A program made the translations under genes and the position numbers. Shown here piece by piece: positions 53,175 through 60,828 of a stretch of DNA of 64,000 bases. The notes under the pieces are model-generated. The model had not been told where the DNA came from and did no database searches. It was given only the letters and a program-made list of their open reading frames with translations. The stretch lies in the NCBI RefSeq assembly GCF_900111365.1, contig NZ_FOGZ01000007.1:1-64000 (forward strand). Direction: 5' to 3'. Positions within the stretch are counted from its first letter, which is position 1; the number at the start of each line of letters is the position of its first letter. This DNA is from Propionibacterium cyclohexanicum. Lineage in GTDB: Bacteria; Actinomycetota; Actinomycetes; Propionibacteriales; Propionibacteriaceae.

Positions 53175-53711
53175 TCAGCTCACCGAGACGGGGACAAGAG
53201 AGTCCAGGACACGGGTGAGCTCGCCCGAGCGGCGCTCCTGCGGAGCAAAGCCGTTCTCGTTGAAATCGGTGAACAGGCCGAGGGAGACCTGAGAGCGGAT
53301 GTCATGCATCTCGAAATTCGCCACGATCTGGCGCCAGTGCTCCACGGCGCGCACGCCGGCATCTGCGCCGTAGGAGACGAAGCCGACCGTCTTGCCGAGC
53401 CACTCGGGCCCGAGGCTGTCCACCGCGTTCTTCAATGCGCCCGGCACCGAGTGGTTGTACTCCGGAGTCACGACGATGTATCCATCGCACGCGTCGATCG
53501 CGTCGCTCCAGCGCTGCACCTCGGGCTTGGCGTACTGCTTGTGCGAGCGCATGGGCGAGTCGCCATCGAACACCGGAAGCCTAAAATCGGCGAGATCAAT
53601 GAGTACGTACTCGGCGTCGCCCCGTTGACTTGCGAGTTCGTACACCCATTGGGCCACGCTCTCACCAAGACGCTCGGTACGCACGCTTCCGACGATGATT
53701 CCGACCTTCAT
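53175..53711 (-). CDS. NAD(P)H-dependent FMN reductase
   Basis: A 178-residue flavodoxin-fold reductase (SsuE/YhdA-like). MKVGIIVGSVRTERLGESVAQWV is the FMN-phosphate-binding N-terminus, IVVTPEYNHSVPGALKNAVD is the classic second motif, and GFVSYGADAGVRAVEHWRQI follows. These proteins reduce quinones, azo compounds or provide reduced flavin; the exact partner is unknown. The divergent upstream region carries an AT-rich patch near 53785. Confidence 0.9.
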   Translation of the reverse strand: MKVGIIVGSVRTERLGESVAQWVYELASQRGDAEYVLIDLADFRLPVFDGDSPMRSHKQYAKPEVQRWSDAIDACDGYIVVTPEYNHSVPGALKNAVDSLGPEWLGKTVGFVSYGADAGVRAVEHWRQIVANFEMHDIRSQVSLGLFTDFNENGFAPQERRSGELTRVLDSLVPVSVS

Positions 53712-53922
53712 GCCATTCCTCCTGACGTTGACCTCAACCGGTCATGACAGCGCTCATGCCGTGTGCCGGCGCCGAGCCTATATCGTTGAAACGTAAACTT
53801 TCTAGTGTTGTCGGCTCGATTCTCCTGTCAGCGCAACACCGCTTGGCGATCACCTGCCACCCGGGAGCACGGCCTCGGCGAGGGGCCGGCAGGTGCGTGG
53901 CCACGGGCTTCCCCGGCGATGC

Positions 53923-53928
53923 GATACT
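53923..53928 (+). promoter_or_regulatory. Possible -10 box of a leaderless membrane protein gene
   Basis: GATACT lies 6 nt before ATG 53935. Confidence 0.35.
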
Positions 53929-53934
53929 GCCCCC

Positions 53935-54465
53935 ATGCGTGCGCTGCGTCCTCCTCGCCCGGTCACGATCCGCATTGCCGGGGTCGCCGAGATCACAGCC
54001 GGCGCGATCCTGGTCCTGGCGTGGGCCACGAACCGGGAGGTGCTGGGCCTGGTGCTGGCAGCGGCGCTCATCGTCTCGGGGATCACCACTGTGTGGGCAG
54101 CCCGCGCCGGCCAACACGGCGACACCCCCGGCACCGCTGCGGACGATGAGGATGACGAGGAGGACTGGCGCCGAAGAACGGTGAGCCTGGACCGCTCGAC
54201 GATGCCCGACGAGGCGCAGGACGACAACCGCGCCGAGATCGATCCGGCACTGGTCCCCACGCTCGAAGCGCTGGTGACATGGCTGGACGAGCACGACTAC
54301 CTTCCAGTGGACCGCAGCGCACCGAGGGCCTCGTGGACGCTACGACTGCGCGGTCGGCGCGCAGCGGTGCTCGAGGTGAGCGGTGAGGTGCACTACCTCC
54401 TGCCCGCCGACACGGCCCTGCATGCCGGCAGTCATCTCACTGCCCAGTACCGGGCTCGCGGCTGA
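53935..54465 (+). CDS. Two-helix membrane protein of unknown function
   Basis: A 176-residue protein I do not recognise. Two hydrophobic segments (about 9-28 and 32-52) are followed by an acidic Asp/Glu-rich linker (about 64-82), then a soluble domain (VPTLEALVTWLDEHDYLP, then WTLRLRGRRAAVLEVSGEVHYLLPADTALHAGSHL). Its 3' end overlaps the convergent PPOX gene by 29 bases. Coding-strand bias favours this frame. Confidence 0.7.
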   Translation: MRALRPPRPVTIRIAGVAEITAGAILVLAWATNREVLGLVLAAALIVSGITTVWAARAGQHGDTPGTAADDEDDEEDWRRRTVSLDRSTMPDEAQDDNRAEIDPALVPTLEALVTWLDEHDYLPVDRSAPRASWTLRLRGRRAAVLEVSGEVHYLLPADTALHAGSHLTAQYRARG

Positions 54466-55090
54466 GTCGTTCGACAAGGCGCGCCACCGACGACGGCAGC
54501 GGCGCAGTGGACCACGGCGCCCGCTCGGGTTCTGCCGGCAGGGTGCGCAATCCGACGACGCCTCCCCACACCTCGCTCGGTTCGCCCGGATCGCTGGCCT
54601 GACCGCACCGCTGCTTGAACAGCCAGTTCTCCCCGCCGATCTGCAAGGTGAGCAACAACGTGGCGGCGAGCTCCTTGGCGGTGTGGGGACGGACCTCGGC
54701 CATACGACCCGGGAAGTAGAAATCGGTGTAGGCGTCCAGCAGCGCGGCCTTCTCGTCGCCGGTGACGCTGACCAGCTGCCCGCGGATGGTGGCCGAGCGA
54801 TAGTTCACCGAGCAGGCCTGTGCACTGTGGCCCACGACATAGCCGTCCATGGCAGCCACGGTGAGCACCACCGGAGCACCCGCCGCGGCGAGACGCAGCA
54901 GTCCGCCACCGGTCGAGCCATGCATGACGATGAGATCACCGACTCTGGCATAGCCCATCGGAACGGCCCAGGGATCGCCGTCCGGCGAGACGGCGGACAA
55001 GGTACCGAAGCACTGCGCGTCCAGCAGGGCGTCGAGCCGCGTCCGATCGTGGCTGGCGCGGTCGGCGTGGCGGTGGATCTCGTGCCGCAT
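54437..55090 (-). CDS. Pyridoxamine 5'-phosphate oxidase family protein
   Basis: A 217-residue split-barrel flavoprotein-like enzyme. LLDAQCFGTLSAVSPDGDPWAVPMGYARVGDLIVMHG is the FMN-binding N-terminal region of the PPOX/NimA-like group, and YRSATIRGQLVSVTGDEKAALLDAYTDFYFPGR follows as usual. Such proteins bind FMN, F420 or haem; the cofactor here is not certain. ATG 55090 is used, with AGAGGA about 7 nt upstream. Confidence 0.85.
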   Translation of the reverse strand: MRHEIHRHADRASHDRTRLDALLDAQCFGTLSAVSPDGDPWAVPMGYARVGDLIVMHGSTGGGLLRLAAAGAPVVLTVAAMDGYVVGHSAQACSVNYRSATIRGQLVSVTGDEKAALLDAYTDFYFPGRMAEVRPHTAKELAATLLLTLQIGGENWLFKQRCGQASDPGEPSEVWGGVVGLRTLPAEPERAPWSTAPLPSSVARLVERLSREPGTGQ

Positions 55091-55187
55091 GGCGGGTCCT
55101 CTCGAGAGTTCTCGCAGGCACTCTACCGATGAGCGCAGGCCCGCCCCAGAACATCTGGACACTCCGGTGACTGCGCACAATGGGTTC

Positions 55188-55703
55188 ATGAGCATCGACG
55201 CGATCGACATCATCACTGACGCATTCGAACGGGTCCTCGAGGGTCTGCCCACCGCACTGCAGGGACTGGACCGCGATCAGCTGCTGTGGCGTCCGGGGCC
55301 CCAGGCGAACCACATTGCCTGGCTCAGCTGGCACATCGATCGCTGCATTGACACCCAGCTGGCACCGCTCGACGGCCACCAACAGGTCTGGAGCCAGGGC
55401 TGGCGCGAACGTTTCGCACTGCCCTATCCACCCGAGGCGATGGGCTACGGCCAGTCCCCGGCCGATGTGGGCGACTTCACAGTGTCCGATCCCGAACTGC
55501 TCATCGGCTACCACCGCTCCGTCTCGGCACTCGTCCATGAGGTGCTCAATGCCGAGCGGGGCAAGGATCTGGCACGCGTCGTGGACGAGCGGTGGGATCC
55601 CCCGGTCACGGCCGCCGTGCGGCTCGTCTCGGTCGTCGATGACGCCAGCCAGCACCTGGGACAGCTGGCCTATGTGAAGGGCCTCGTGACGACGGCACGC
55701 TGA
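55188..55703 (+). CDS. DinB/DUF664 family protein
   Basis: A 171-residue four-helix bundle protein of the DinB/YfiT-like group. Conserved elements are ALQGLDRDQLLWRPGPQANHIAWLSWHIDR (with the first metal-binding His near HIAWL and WHID) and SVVDDASQHLGQLAYVKG (last His). This superfamily includes mycothiol- and bacillithiol-dependent transferases, so a thiol-transferase role is possible with Mca in the same genome, but is not shown. CACAATGGGTTC directly precedes the ATG. Confidence 0.85.
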   Translation: MSIDAIDIITDAFERVLEGLPTALQGLDRDQLLWRPGPQANHIAWLSWHIDRCIDTQLAPLDGHQQVWSQGWRERFALPYPPEAMGYGQSPADVGDFTVSDPELLIGYHRSVSALVHEVLNAERGKDLARVVDERWDPPVTAAVRLVSVVDDASQHLGQLAYVKGLVTTAR

Positions 55704-55719
55704 GCGGCGAGCGTCACCG

Positions 55720-55756
55720 CAGGTCCGGGGCGGGATCTGGCCCCGCCCCGGACCTG
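55720..55756. terminator. Bidirectional terminator between DinB and SRPBCC genes
   Basis: A perfect 15-bp stem (CAGGTCCGGGGCGGG with its complement) and a 7-nt loop lie between the convergent genes. Confidence 0.75.
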
Positions 55757-55763
55757 GAGCGCA

Positions 55764-56180
55764 TCAGAAGCAGTCGCTCTCGATCCGTTCCAGCGCTGCC
55801 TCCCAGCGGCCCCGCAGATAGCCGGGATCGAGATCGGGGCGCAGATCGCTGTGTTCGACGCTCAGCAGCGTCGTGCCCGGCCCCTGCTCGCGCACGCGCA
55901 GGTCGACCGACGAGGCCGGCGTGTCGTCGTTCTTGCGCCAGCGGAAACGAATCTGCTCCTTGGGGTGGAAACTGCGGATATAGCCGGTGCGGCCGTCCTG
56001 CGCAGTCCAGCTGTGACCCTTGTCACCGAGCATCGCGCCGCGCCCCAGGAGGGCTTCGGCACCCTCACGTGTCATGAGCACCGCCCATACTGCATCGAGG
56101 GGCTGGGAGATGACACGGCTGACGACGACGCAGGCATGCTGCGATCCTTCGGGCGCCTCGGTGATGGTCTGTTCCGACAT
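55764..56180 (-). CDS. SRPBCC/AHSA1-like protein
   Basis: A 138-residue helix-grip protein of the activator-of-Hsp90-ATPase-1 type. VVSRVISQPLDAVWAVLMTREGAEALLG at the start and RFRWRKNDDTPASSVDLRV then LSVEHSDLRP match the fold. No enzyme function is assigned. It has its own promoter region upstream of 56180 and ends at a strong terminator. Confidence 0.8.
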   Translation of the reverse strand: MSEQTITEAPEGSQHACVVVSRVISQPLDAVWAVLMTREGAEALLGRGAMLGDKGHSWTAQDGRTGYIRSFHPKEQIRFRWRKNDDTPASSVDLRVREQGPGTTLLSVEHSDLRPDLDPGYLRGRWEAALERIESDCF

Positions 56181-56272
56181 GGGGAACCTCGTTTCACTCG
56201 ACAGATTCTTCAGCTGTACCGGTCGCGGCGGTCAAACCCTGCAGCGTCGTCGCAGCCCGGTTTCAGCACACC

Positions 56273-56914
56273 CTAGTCCGCAGTGACACCCCGTTGAAGA
56301 GAATGCCCCGAGGTCGAGGGCTTCATGGGGGAGCCACGTCGATAGGCCGACACCGAGGGCTCACCAGGAAGCCAGAATCGCCACTGCCGCTCGGCCGCAC
56401 GGCTCACTCCCACACGTGGCCCGACGAGCACCGAGGAGGCTGGTTCGGCGGGAATGAACTCGAACTCGTCATCGGGTCCACCCAGTGGGGCACCGGAGTC
56501 CGCCAGATCGAGGCCGAGTGCCCGGCCAAGATTGCCCGGCCCCTTGGCGAGCAGATCGTCGGGGCGTCCTGGCGCGAGAGCGCGGCGTGCTCGGGCCAGA
56601 TCGAGGCCGGCGACCACCTCTCCGGCCCGCATGAGCACTCCCGAGGCCTCCCCGACGGGCGAGCACACCAGATTGCCACAGCGGTGGATGCCGTAGTTGA
56701 GATACACGTAGAGATGTGCGCTGGGGCCGTACATCACTGCGGCCCTGCCACGATTGCCCCGGTAGGCGTGTGAGGCGGGATCCAGTGGCCCCAGATAGGC
56801 CTCCACCTCTGTGAGCCGAATGGCCACATCGCCCTTGCGCACCACTCCCCCCAGCAGTCTGGGCGCCACCACGTCAGCCGGACGGTCGAAATCGAGCACG
56901 GCTCCAGTGTGCAC
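56273..56914 (-). CDS. 3-methyladenine DNA glycosylase (AAG/MPG type)
   Basis: A 213-residue alkyladenine-DNA glycosylase-like protein that excises alkylated purines. LLGGVVRKGDVAIRLTEVEAYLGPLDPASHAYRGN contains the catalytic Glu of TEVEAY, and VMYGPSAHLYVYLNYGIHRCGNLV holds the conserved Tyr-Tyr intercalation region. The start is GTG 56914, giving a normal family length. It is isolated; the gene downstream on the other strand is unrelated. Confidence 0.9.
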   Translation of the reverse strand: MHTGAVLDFDRPADVVAPRLLGGVVRKGDVAIRLTEVEAYLGPLDPASHAYRGNRGRAAVMYGPSAHLYVYLNYGIHRCGNLVCSPVGEASGVLMRAGEVVAGLDLARARRALAPGRPDDLLAKGPGNLGRALGLDLADSGAPLGGPDDEFEFIPAEPASSVLVGPRVGVSRAAERQWRFWLPGEPSVSAYRRGSPMKPSTSGHSLQRGVTAD

Positions 56915-56965
56915 CGGCGCCTCAGGCAGCGCCGTGTGGACACTGACCAGCCCAGCGCAACCGCG

Positions 56966-56971
56966 TAACGT
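56966..56971 (+). promoter_or_regulatory. -10 box of a leaderless lipoprotein gene
   Basis: TAACGT lies 6 nt before GTG 56978. Confidence 0.45.
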
Positions 56972-56977
56972 GTGGGC

Positions 56978-57940
56978 GTGACCATGCCCAGGACGAGGAA
57001 GCTGACGCGGGCGTTCACCGGCCTGGCGTTCAGCCTCCTGCTCATCCTGGTGGGCTGCTCACCGGCCGGGGGGCCGACCGGTGAGCCCTCGTCCCCCAGT
57101 GCCTCGCCGAGCCCGGACGCGCCCACTGCGCCGGCCTTCGATCTGACGGCGCCCGGGAATGCCCGCCAGATTGTCGATCTGCTGCGTACCGCTTCGGGAA
57201 ACCGTCCGATCCTCCGGGTCGAGATCACCGACTCCACCGCGAACATCACCTATCTGGACAATGAGACAGCCCAGACCATCGGTTTCGCGAACGGTGCGGT
57301 GAGCAAGCTGGATTCCACGATCGCCTACATCCACCAGGCCGAATTCGATCCGGATTCCTTCGCCATCGACGATGTCGGAAAGCTGTTCGACGAGGCGGGC
57401 GCCATCTCGGGCTCCCGCGAGCGTCAGGATCTGCAGATCAACGAATACGACAAGGGCAATGTCATCATGACGGTGACGACGACACCCGAGTCGAGCACCG
57501 TCTTCTTCCGCGCCGATGGCAGCGCCATCCATCCGCTCGACTTCCGGACCACAGCAGGCATCGCCGAGGGTCTGTCCGACACCGTGCGCACTGCGCCCCA
57601 GGTGACGGCCATCGTCATCAAGCCGGACAGCCTCTCGGTCGACGTGCGCGCCGAACCGGGGACGATCCAGCGCCGCACCCGTCAAAAGGCGCTGCCCACG
57701 ATCATCGCGACCCTCAAGGACTCGGGTTCGGGCACGCAGTTCTCCCCCAGCCTCGTGCAGCCGGCGGTCATCGCCCGGCTCACCGACGAGCTGCCCGCCA
57801 GGCTCAACAAGCCTGCCTCGACGAGCGTTCAGGTGACCATTGAGCAGCGCAGCGGCGAGGACGCCCCCCGAATGCGCTTCCAGGTCGGTGGGACCGAGGT
57901 CGACACGACACTGGCCGGCGAGATCCTCGCGGGCAAGTGA
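56978..57940 (+). CDS. Lipoprotein of unknown function
   Basis: A 320-residue predicted lipoprotein. The signal peptide carries basic residues then a hydrophobic core and a lipobox LVGC (Cys near residue 27), followed by a Ser/Pro-rich spacer. The folded part begins around residue 55 (APGNARQIVDLLRTASGNRPILRVEITDSTANITYLD) and has alternating strand/helix character without a motif I know. GTG 56978 is preferred to GTG 56972 or ATG 56984 because a TAACGT box sits 6 nt upstream. Cell-surface location is the only supported functional statement. Confidence 0.75.
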   Translation: MTMPRTRKLTRAFTGLAFSLLLILVGCSPAGGPTGEPSSPSASPSPDAPTAPAFDLTAPGNARQIVDLLRTASGNRPILRVEITDSTANITYLDNETAQTIGFANGAVSKLDSTIAYIHQAEFDPDSFAIDDVGKLFDEAGAISGSRERQDLQINEYDKGNVIMTVTTTPESSTVFFRADGSAIHPLDFRTTAGIAEGLSDTVRTAPQVTAIVIKPDSLSVDVRAEPGTIQRRTRQKALPTIIATLKDSGSGTQFSPSLVQPAVIARLTDELPARLNKPASTSVQVTIEQRSGEDAPRMRFQVGGTEVDTTLAGEILAGK

Positions 57941-58039
57941 GCTCGTCTGCCTCGGCTCCGAGCAACTCCACGAGCAGCGTGCAGGCCAGTCGCGGTAGGC
58001 CTCCTTGGGAGGCGCCCCCGCACGTGGGATGATTGACGG

Positions 58040-58747
58040 ATGCACATCACAGGGTTCCATCGCCTGGATGAGGGCCCTGCTGTGCAGGTATCCGTGCATC
58101 ACGGCGATGATCCGCGCATGCTGCTGTGGAGCCGCGGGTGGGCGGTGACGCACTGGCTGTCGGCCACCGGCCGCGATGAGGACATCTGCCTGGCCGCCCA
58201 AGTAAGGCGCCGCACCCCCACCACGAGACTGCCCAGACGACATGGACTGCATGCCCTCTCGGACGCCTGCCCGGCACCCGGAGAGGTGCCTGTTCCCCAT
58301 CAGCGCATCGCCGCCTACGCCGTCGTGCGTTCCAATCGGGGTTTGCTCGGCACGATGTGCAGCGACCGGACGGCAGTCCCCGGCCGCTGGCAGCTGCCGG
58401 GCGGAGGCCTGGAACGCGGCGAGACGCCCAGCGAGGCGGTGATCCGCGAGATCGAGGAGGAGACCGCCCAGCACGTGCATCTGTTGCGGGTCGTCGACCT
58501 CCAGTCGGATCACTGGGTCGGGCGCAGTCCGGAGGGCAAGCTCGAGGATTTCCAGGCGCTGCGCATCATTTACACGGCGGTGTGCCCGGATCCCACCGCC
58601 CCGCGAGTACTCGACGTGGGTGGAACGACCCAAACGGCCCGGTGGGTGTCGATGCGACACTGGCGGGCACTGCCGTGGACCTCCGGGGCACGGTCGGCCC
58701 TGGACAAGTATCTCGACACGGTGCGCGATCCGCGGCTTGCGTCCTGA
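58040..58747 (+). CDS. Nudix hydrolase
   Basis: A 235-residue protein with a complete Nudix box GGGLERGETPSEAVIREIEEET (residues about 121-142; G-x5-E-x7-R-E-x2-E-E), the Mg-binding and catalytic motif of hydrolases that act on nucleoside diphosphates linked to another group. The N-terminal 85 residues are an extension of unknown role, and the box is preceded by RIAAYAVVRSNRGLLGT and GRWQLPGG. The substrate cannot be inferred. GATGAT lies 6 nt before ATG 58040. Confidence 0.88.
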   Translation: MHITGFHRLDEGPAVQVSVHHGDDPRMLLWSRGWAVTHWLSATGRDEDICLAAQVRRRTPTTRLPRRHGLHALSDACPAPGEVPVPHQRIAAYAVVRSNRGLLGTMCSDRTAVPGRWQLPGGGLERGETPSEAVIREIEEETAQHVHLLRVVDLQSDHWVGRSPEGKLEDFQALRIIYTAVCPDPTAPRVLDVGGTTQTARWVSMRHWRALPWTSGARSALDKYLDTVRDPRLAS

Positions 58748-58855
58748 GCGATCTGGGCTTGGCCCGGACCGGCGTACCTTCACGGGTGGTGCGAAAGTCC
58801 CCGCACGCACCCGGAGGTCGTTCGCCCGGGCTCGGCGCCAGTGGCCTGCGCCCGC

Positions 58856-59653
58856 TCAGTTGCGCAAGAAGCTCAGCAGGCGCAGCAGGTTCGTGTAGAG
58901 CCACACCATCGTCACCATGAGACCAAAGGCGGCCCGCCAGGATTCCTTGGCCGGTGCCCCCATCGCCACACCGCGCTCGCACTCCTCGAAATCGAGCAGC
59001 AGGCTGCCCACGGCGAGCACGACACCGAGTCCGGCAAACAACCAACTCAGTACTCCAGCGCCCGGGCCGACGTTGAAGAAGCCGAGATTCGCGCCGAACA
59101 GCAAGAAAACGAGATTGAGGGCCGCGACAACGGCGAAGGCGATGATCGAGAAGACGAGGATCTTGCGCACCCGGCCCGATACCCGCACACCGAGATAGCG
59201 GTAGCTGGCCAGTACGACGGCGGCCGCGGCGAAGGTGCCGAGCACCGCCTGGGAGACGATCCCGGGGTAGAGGAACTCCATCACGGCGCTCCATGCGCCG
59301 ATCAATACGCCTTCGGCAACCGTGTAGAACATGATCGCCGGCACCGAGGTGCTGTGCCTCATGGTAACCACGACGGCCGCGACCAGGGCGGTGATCGAGG
59401 ACACAATGGCGACCGGGTAGAGCAGCGCTACGGGAGTGGCGAGCCAGGTGAGGGCCGCCACGGCAACGAGGATGACGAACAGGGTGCCTGTCTTGGCGAC
59501 GACATCGTTCATCGTCATCCGCCCGGTGGGCGCCTGGCTGACCGGCGCGCCGTATCCGGAACCCCTGAGCTGACCGATGTCGCCGTAGCTGGCTTCTCGA
59601 TAACCCGGAGTGAACGTGTCTGATCTGGTGAGAACGGGATTGCTGCTCCGCAC
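58856..59653 (-). CDS. Bax inhibitor-1/YccA family membrane protein
   Basis: A 265-residue seven-helix protein of the BI-1 family. The start RSSNPVLTRSDTF and the hydrophobic segments (WLATPVALLYPVAIVSSITALVAAVVV, FAAAAVVLASYRYLG, ILVFSIIAFAVVAALNLVFLLFG) match actinobacterial members, and the C-terminal LDFEECERGVAMGAPAKESWRAAFGLMVTMVWLYTNLLRLL holds the conserved Asp/Glu gate region. Related bacterial proteins act as pH-gated Ca2+ leak channels. GTG 59653 with GGAG 5 nt upstream is preferred to more distal starts. Confidence 0.88.
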   Translation of the reverse strand: MRSSNPVLTRSDTFTPGYREASYGDIGQLRGSGYGAPVSQAPTGRMTMNDVVAKTGTLFVILVAVAALTWLATPVALLYPVAIVSSITALVAAVVVTMRHSTSVPAIMFYTVAEGVLIGAWSAVMEFLYPGIVSQAVLGTFAAAAVVLASYRYLGVRVSGRVRKILVFSIIAFAVVAALNLVFLLFGANLGFFNVGPGAGVLSWLFAGLGVVLAVGSLLLDFEECERGVAMGAPAKESWRAAFGLMVTMVWLYTNLLRLLSFLRN

Positions 59654-59995
59654 TTCGACTCCGATCCTTCGGTGGGGCGCCCGATGCTCCCGGGCGTACA
59701 CGGCCATGCTAACGGGCCGCACTGTCAGATCCCTGGGCTGGCGCCCCGGATCCTCCCCGGGATTGCTGCGCAGGACGCACCGCGAGGAACGACGCACGAC
59801 GCACCGCGAGGGGGCATTTGGCTCCCCCTGCCACCATGGAGAGAGGGGCAGGCTCTACCGCCCGGCGCAGTGCCGAAGCCACGGATGGCGACAGGCCGCA
59901 CAGCATCCCGCCCGAAGGACCCCCACCGCGCCAGCCAGCAGCGTCGCAGCACCGACACGGACGAGACCGATTCGGACAAGGAGGAGATGTCCCCC
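59654..59995. other. 342-bp divergent intergenic region with a short repeat
   Basis: No gene is supported here. Both strands are open in several frames, but only with low-complexity Arg/Pro translations. A 14-base sequence GACGCACCGCGAGG occurs twice, at 59774-59787 and 59798-59811. The stretch separates two divergent genes and ends in AGGAGG ahead of the SRPBCC start. Confidence 0.5.
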
Positions 59996-60502
59996 ATGAC
60001 CCCGGGCACACTCACCATCACCCGCACATTCGCCGCTCCCCTCGAAGCAGCTTTCGATGCCTGGATCGTGCCCGCCCATTTCGCGAGCTGGTTTGGTGGC
60101 TCCGAGATCGACGTCCCCCTGGACACCGTCAAGCTCGACGTGCGGGCGGGAGGGCACTGGCAGGCCGACATGGTCCTGCCCGGCGGCGACGTCGTTCACT
60201 GGATCGGTGAGTACACGGCAGTGCAGCGGCCCCGCCACCTCGCGCTGACGCTGACCGATGAGCCCGACCAGCCCGAACGCGCACCGCTCACCGTCGACTT
60301 CGCTGCCGTCGACGGCGGGACCCGAATGACATTCACCCAGGGCGAGACCTCCCGGTTCAGCCCAGAGCAGTACGAGACAACCCGCGCCGGTTACCAGCGC
60401 TTCTTCGACACCATGGCCTCAATGCTCGAGATCTGTCAGAAGCGCCATCGACACAGCGCCTCGGCAGATCCGCAGATCAGCCAACCGGAAGCTCCCAGAT
60501 GA
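59996..60502 (+). CDS. SRPBCC/AHSA1-like protein
   Basis: A 168-residue activator-of-Hsp90-ATPase-1 family protein, paralogous in fold to the one at 55764. LTITRTFAAPLEAAFDAWIVPAHFASWFGGSEIDVP and HWIGEYTAVQRPRHLALTLTDEPDQPER are the diagnostic parts. ATG 59996 is preferred to ATG 59987 since GGAGG is too close to the latter. It ends in a short His-rich tail. Function unassigned. Confidence 0.82.
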   Translation: MTPGTLTITRTFAAPLEAAFDAWIVPAHFASWFGGSEIDVPLDTVKLDVRAGGHWQADMVLPGGDVVHWIGEYTAVQRPRHLALTLTDEPDQPERAPLTVDFAAVDGGTRMTFTQGETSRFSPEQYETTRAGYQRFFDTMASMLEICQKRHRHSASADPQISQPEAPR

Positions 60503-60698
60503 TCTCGAGGCCGTCCTCCTCGTCCCACTGCTCCCCGACCCGGGCGAAGCCGTGGCCGGCGATCACGGCCCGGGAGGCCTCATTGTCGGGACCGATGGTT
60601 GCCCTCAGCACCCTGACATCCGGGTGAGCGCGGGCCACGGCGAGCAGGGTCTCCACCGCGCGGCGCCAGGGCTCGCCGCTGATGGCCGTTGTCACCAC
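60477..60698 (-). pseudogene. Truncated GNAT acetyltransferase (C-terminal half)
   Basis: The 70-odd codons encode the C-terminal half of a GNAT domain: VRVLRATIGPDNEASRAVIAGHGFARVG is the usual motif B region. Motif A, which binds acetyl-CoA, is missing, so it cannot be a working acetyltransferase. The frame begins only 28 bp past the 3' end of the tRNA-Leu gene. The upstream half appears to be lost, as expected for a deletion or insertion scar at a tRNA gene. A GTG at 60698 could start translation. Confidence 0.7.
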
Positions 60699-60725
60699 TC
60701 CATGATGGCGCGGCCCGGCCAGCCG

Positions 60726-60798
60726 TACCCCCGACGAGAGTCGAACTCGCACTTGGGCGGGTTTAAGCCGCCTGCCTCTGCCATTGGGCTACGGGGGC
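60726..60798 (-). tRNA. tRNA-Leu (anticodon UAA) with a short variable loop
   Basis: A full cloverleaf folds from the minus strand: acceptor GCCCCCG/CGGGGGU, D-arm GCC/GGC with GG in its loop, anticodon stem GGCGG/CCGCC with loop CUUAAAC (anticodon UAA at 34-36, U33 present), T-arm GCGAG/CUCGU with loop UUCGACU, and discriminator A73; CCA is not encoded. The anticodon decodes the rare UUA codon. The variable region is only 5 nt (CAAGU), whereas leucine tRNAs are normally class II with a long variable arm. G1-U72 is also not the usual G-C. Position next to Ppx and the DUF501 gene is a known actinobacterial tRNA-Leu site, as far as I remember. Confidence 0.88.
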
Positions 60799-60828
60799 CC
60801 ACCGCGCCCTTGGCGCGGACCATCGGGT

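Noticed and set aside
53778-53800. AT-rich imperfect inverted repeat (GAAACGTAAACTTTC) as operator of the FMN reductase
   Set aside because: The symmetry is limited to the outer four bases, so it is not a convincing operator.
60726-60752. Longer N-terminus of the truncated GNAT frame running into the tRNA gene
   Set aside because: The added codons come from the tRNA sequence and do not belong to a GNAT domain.
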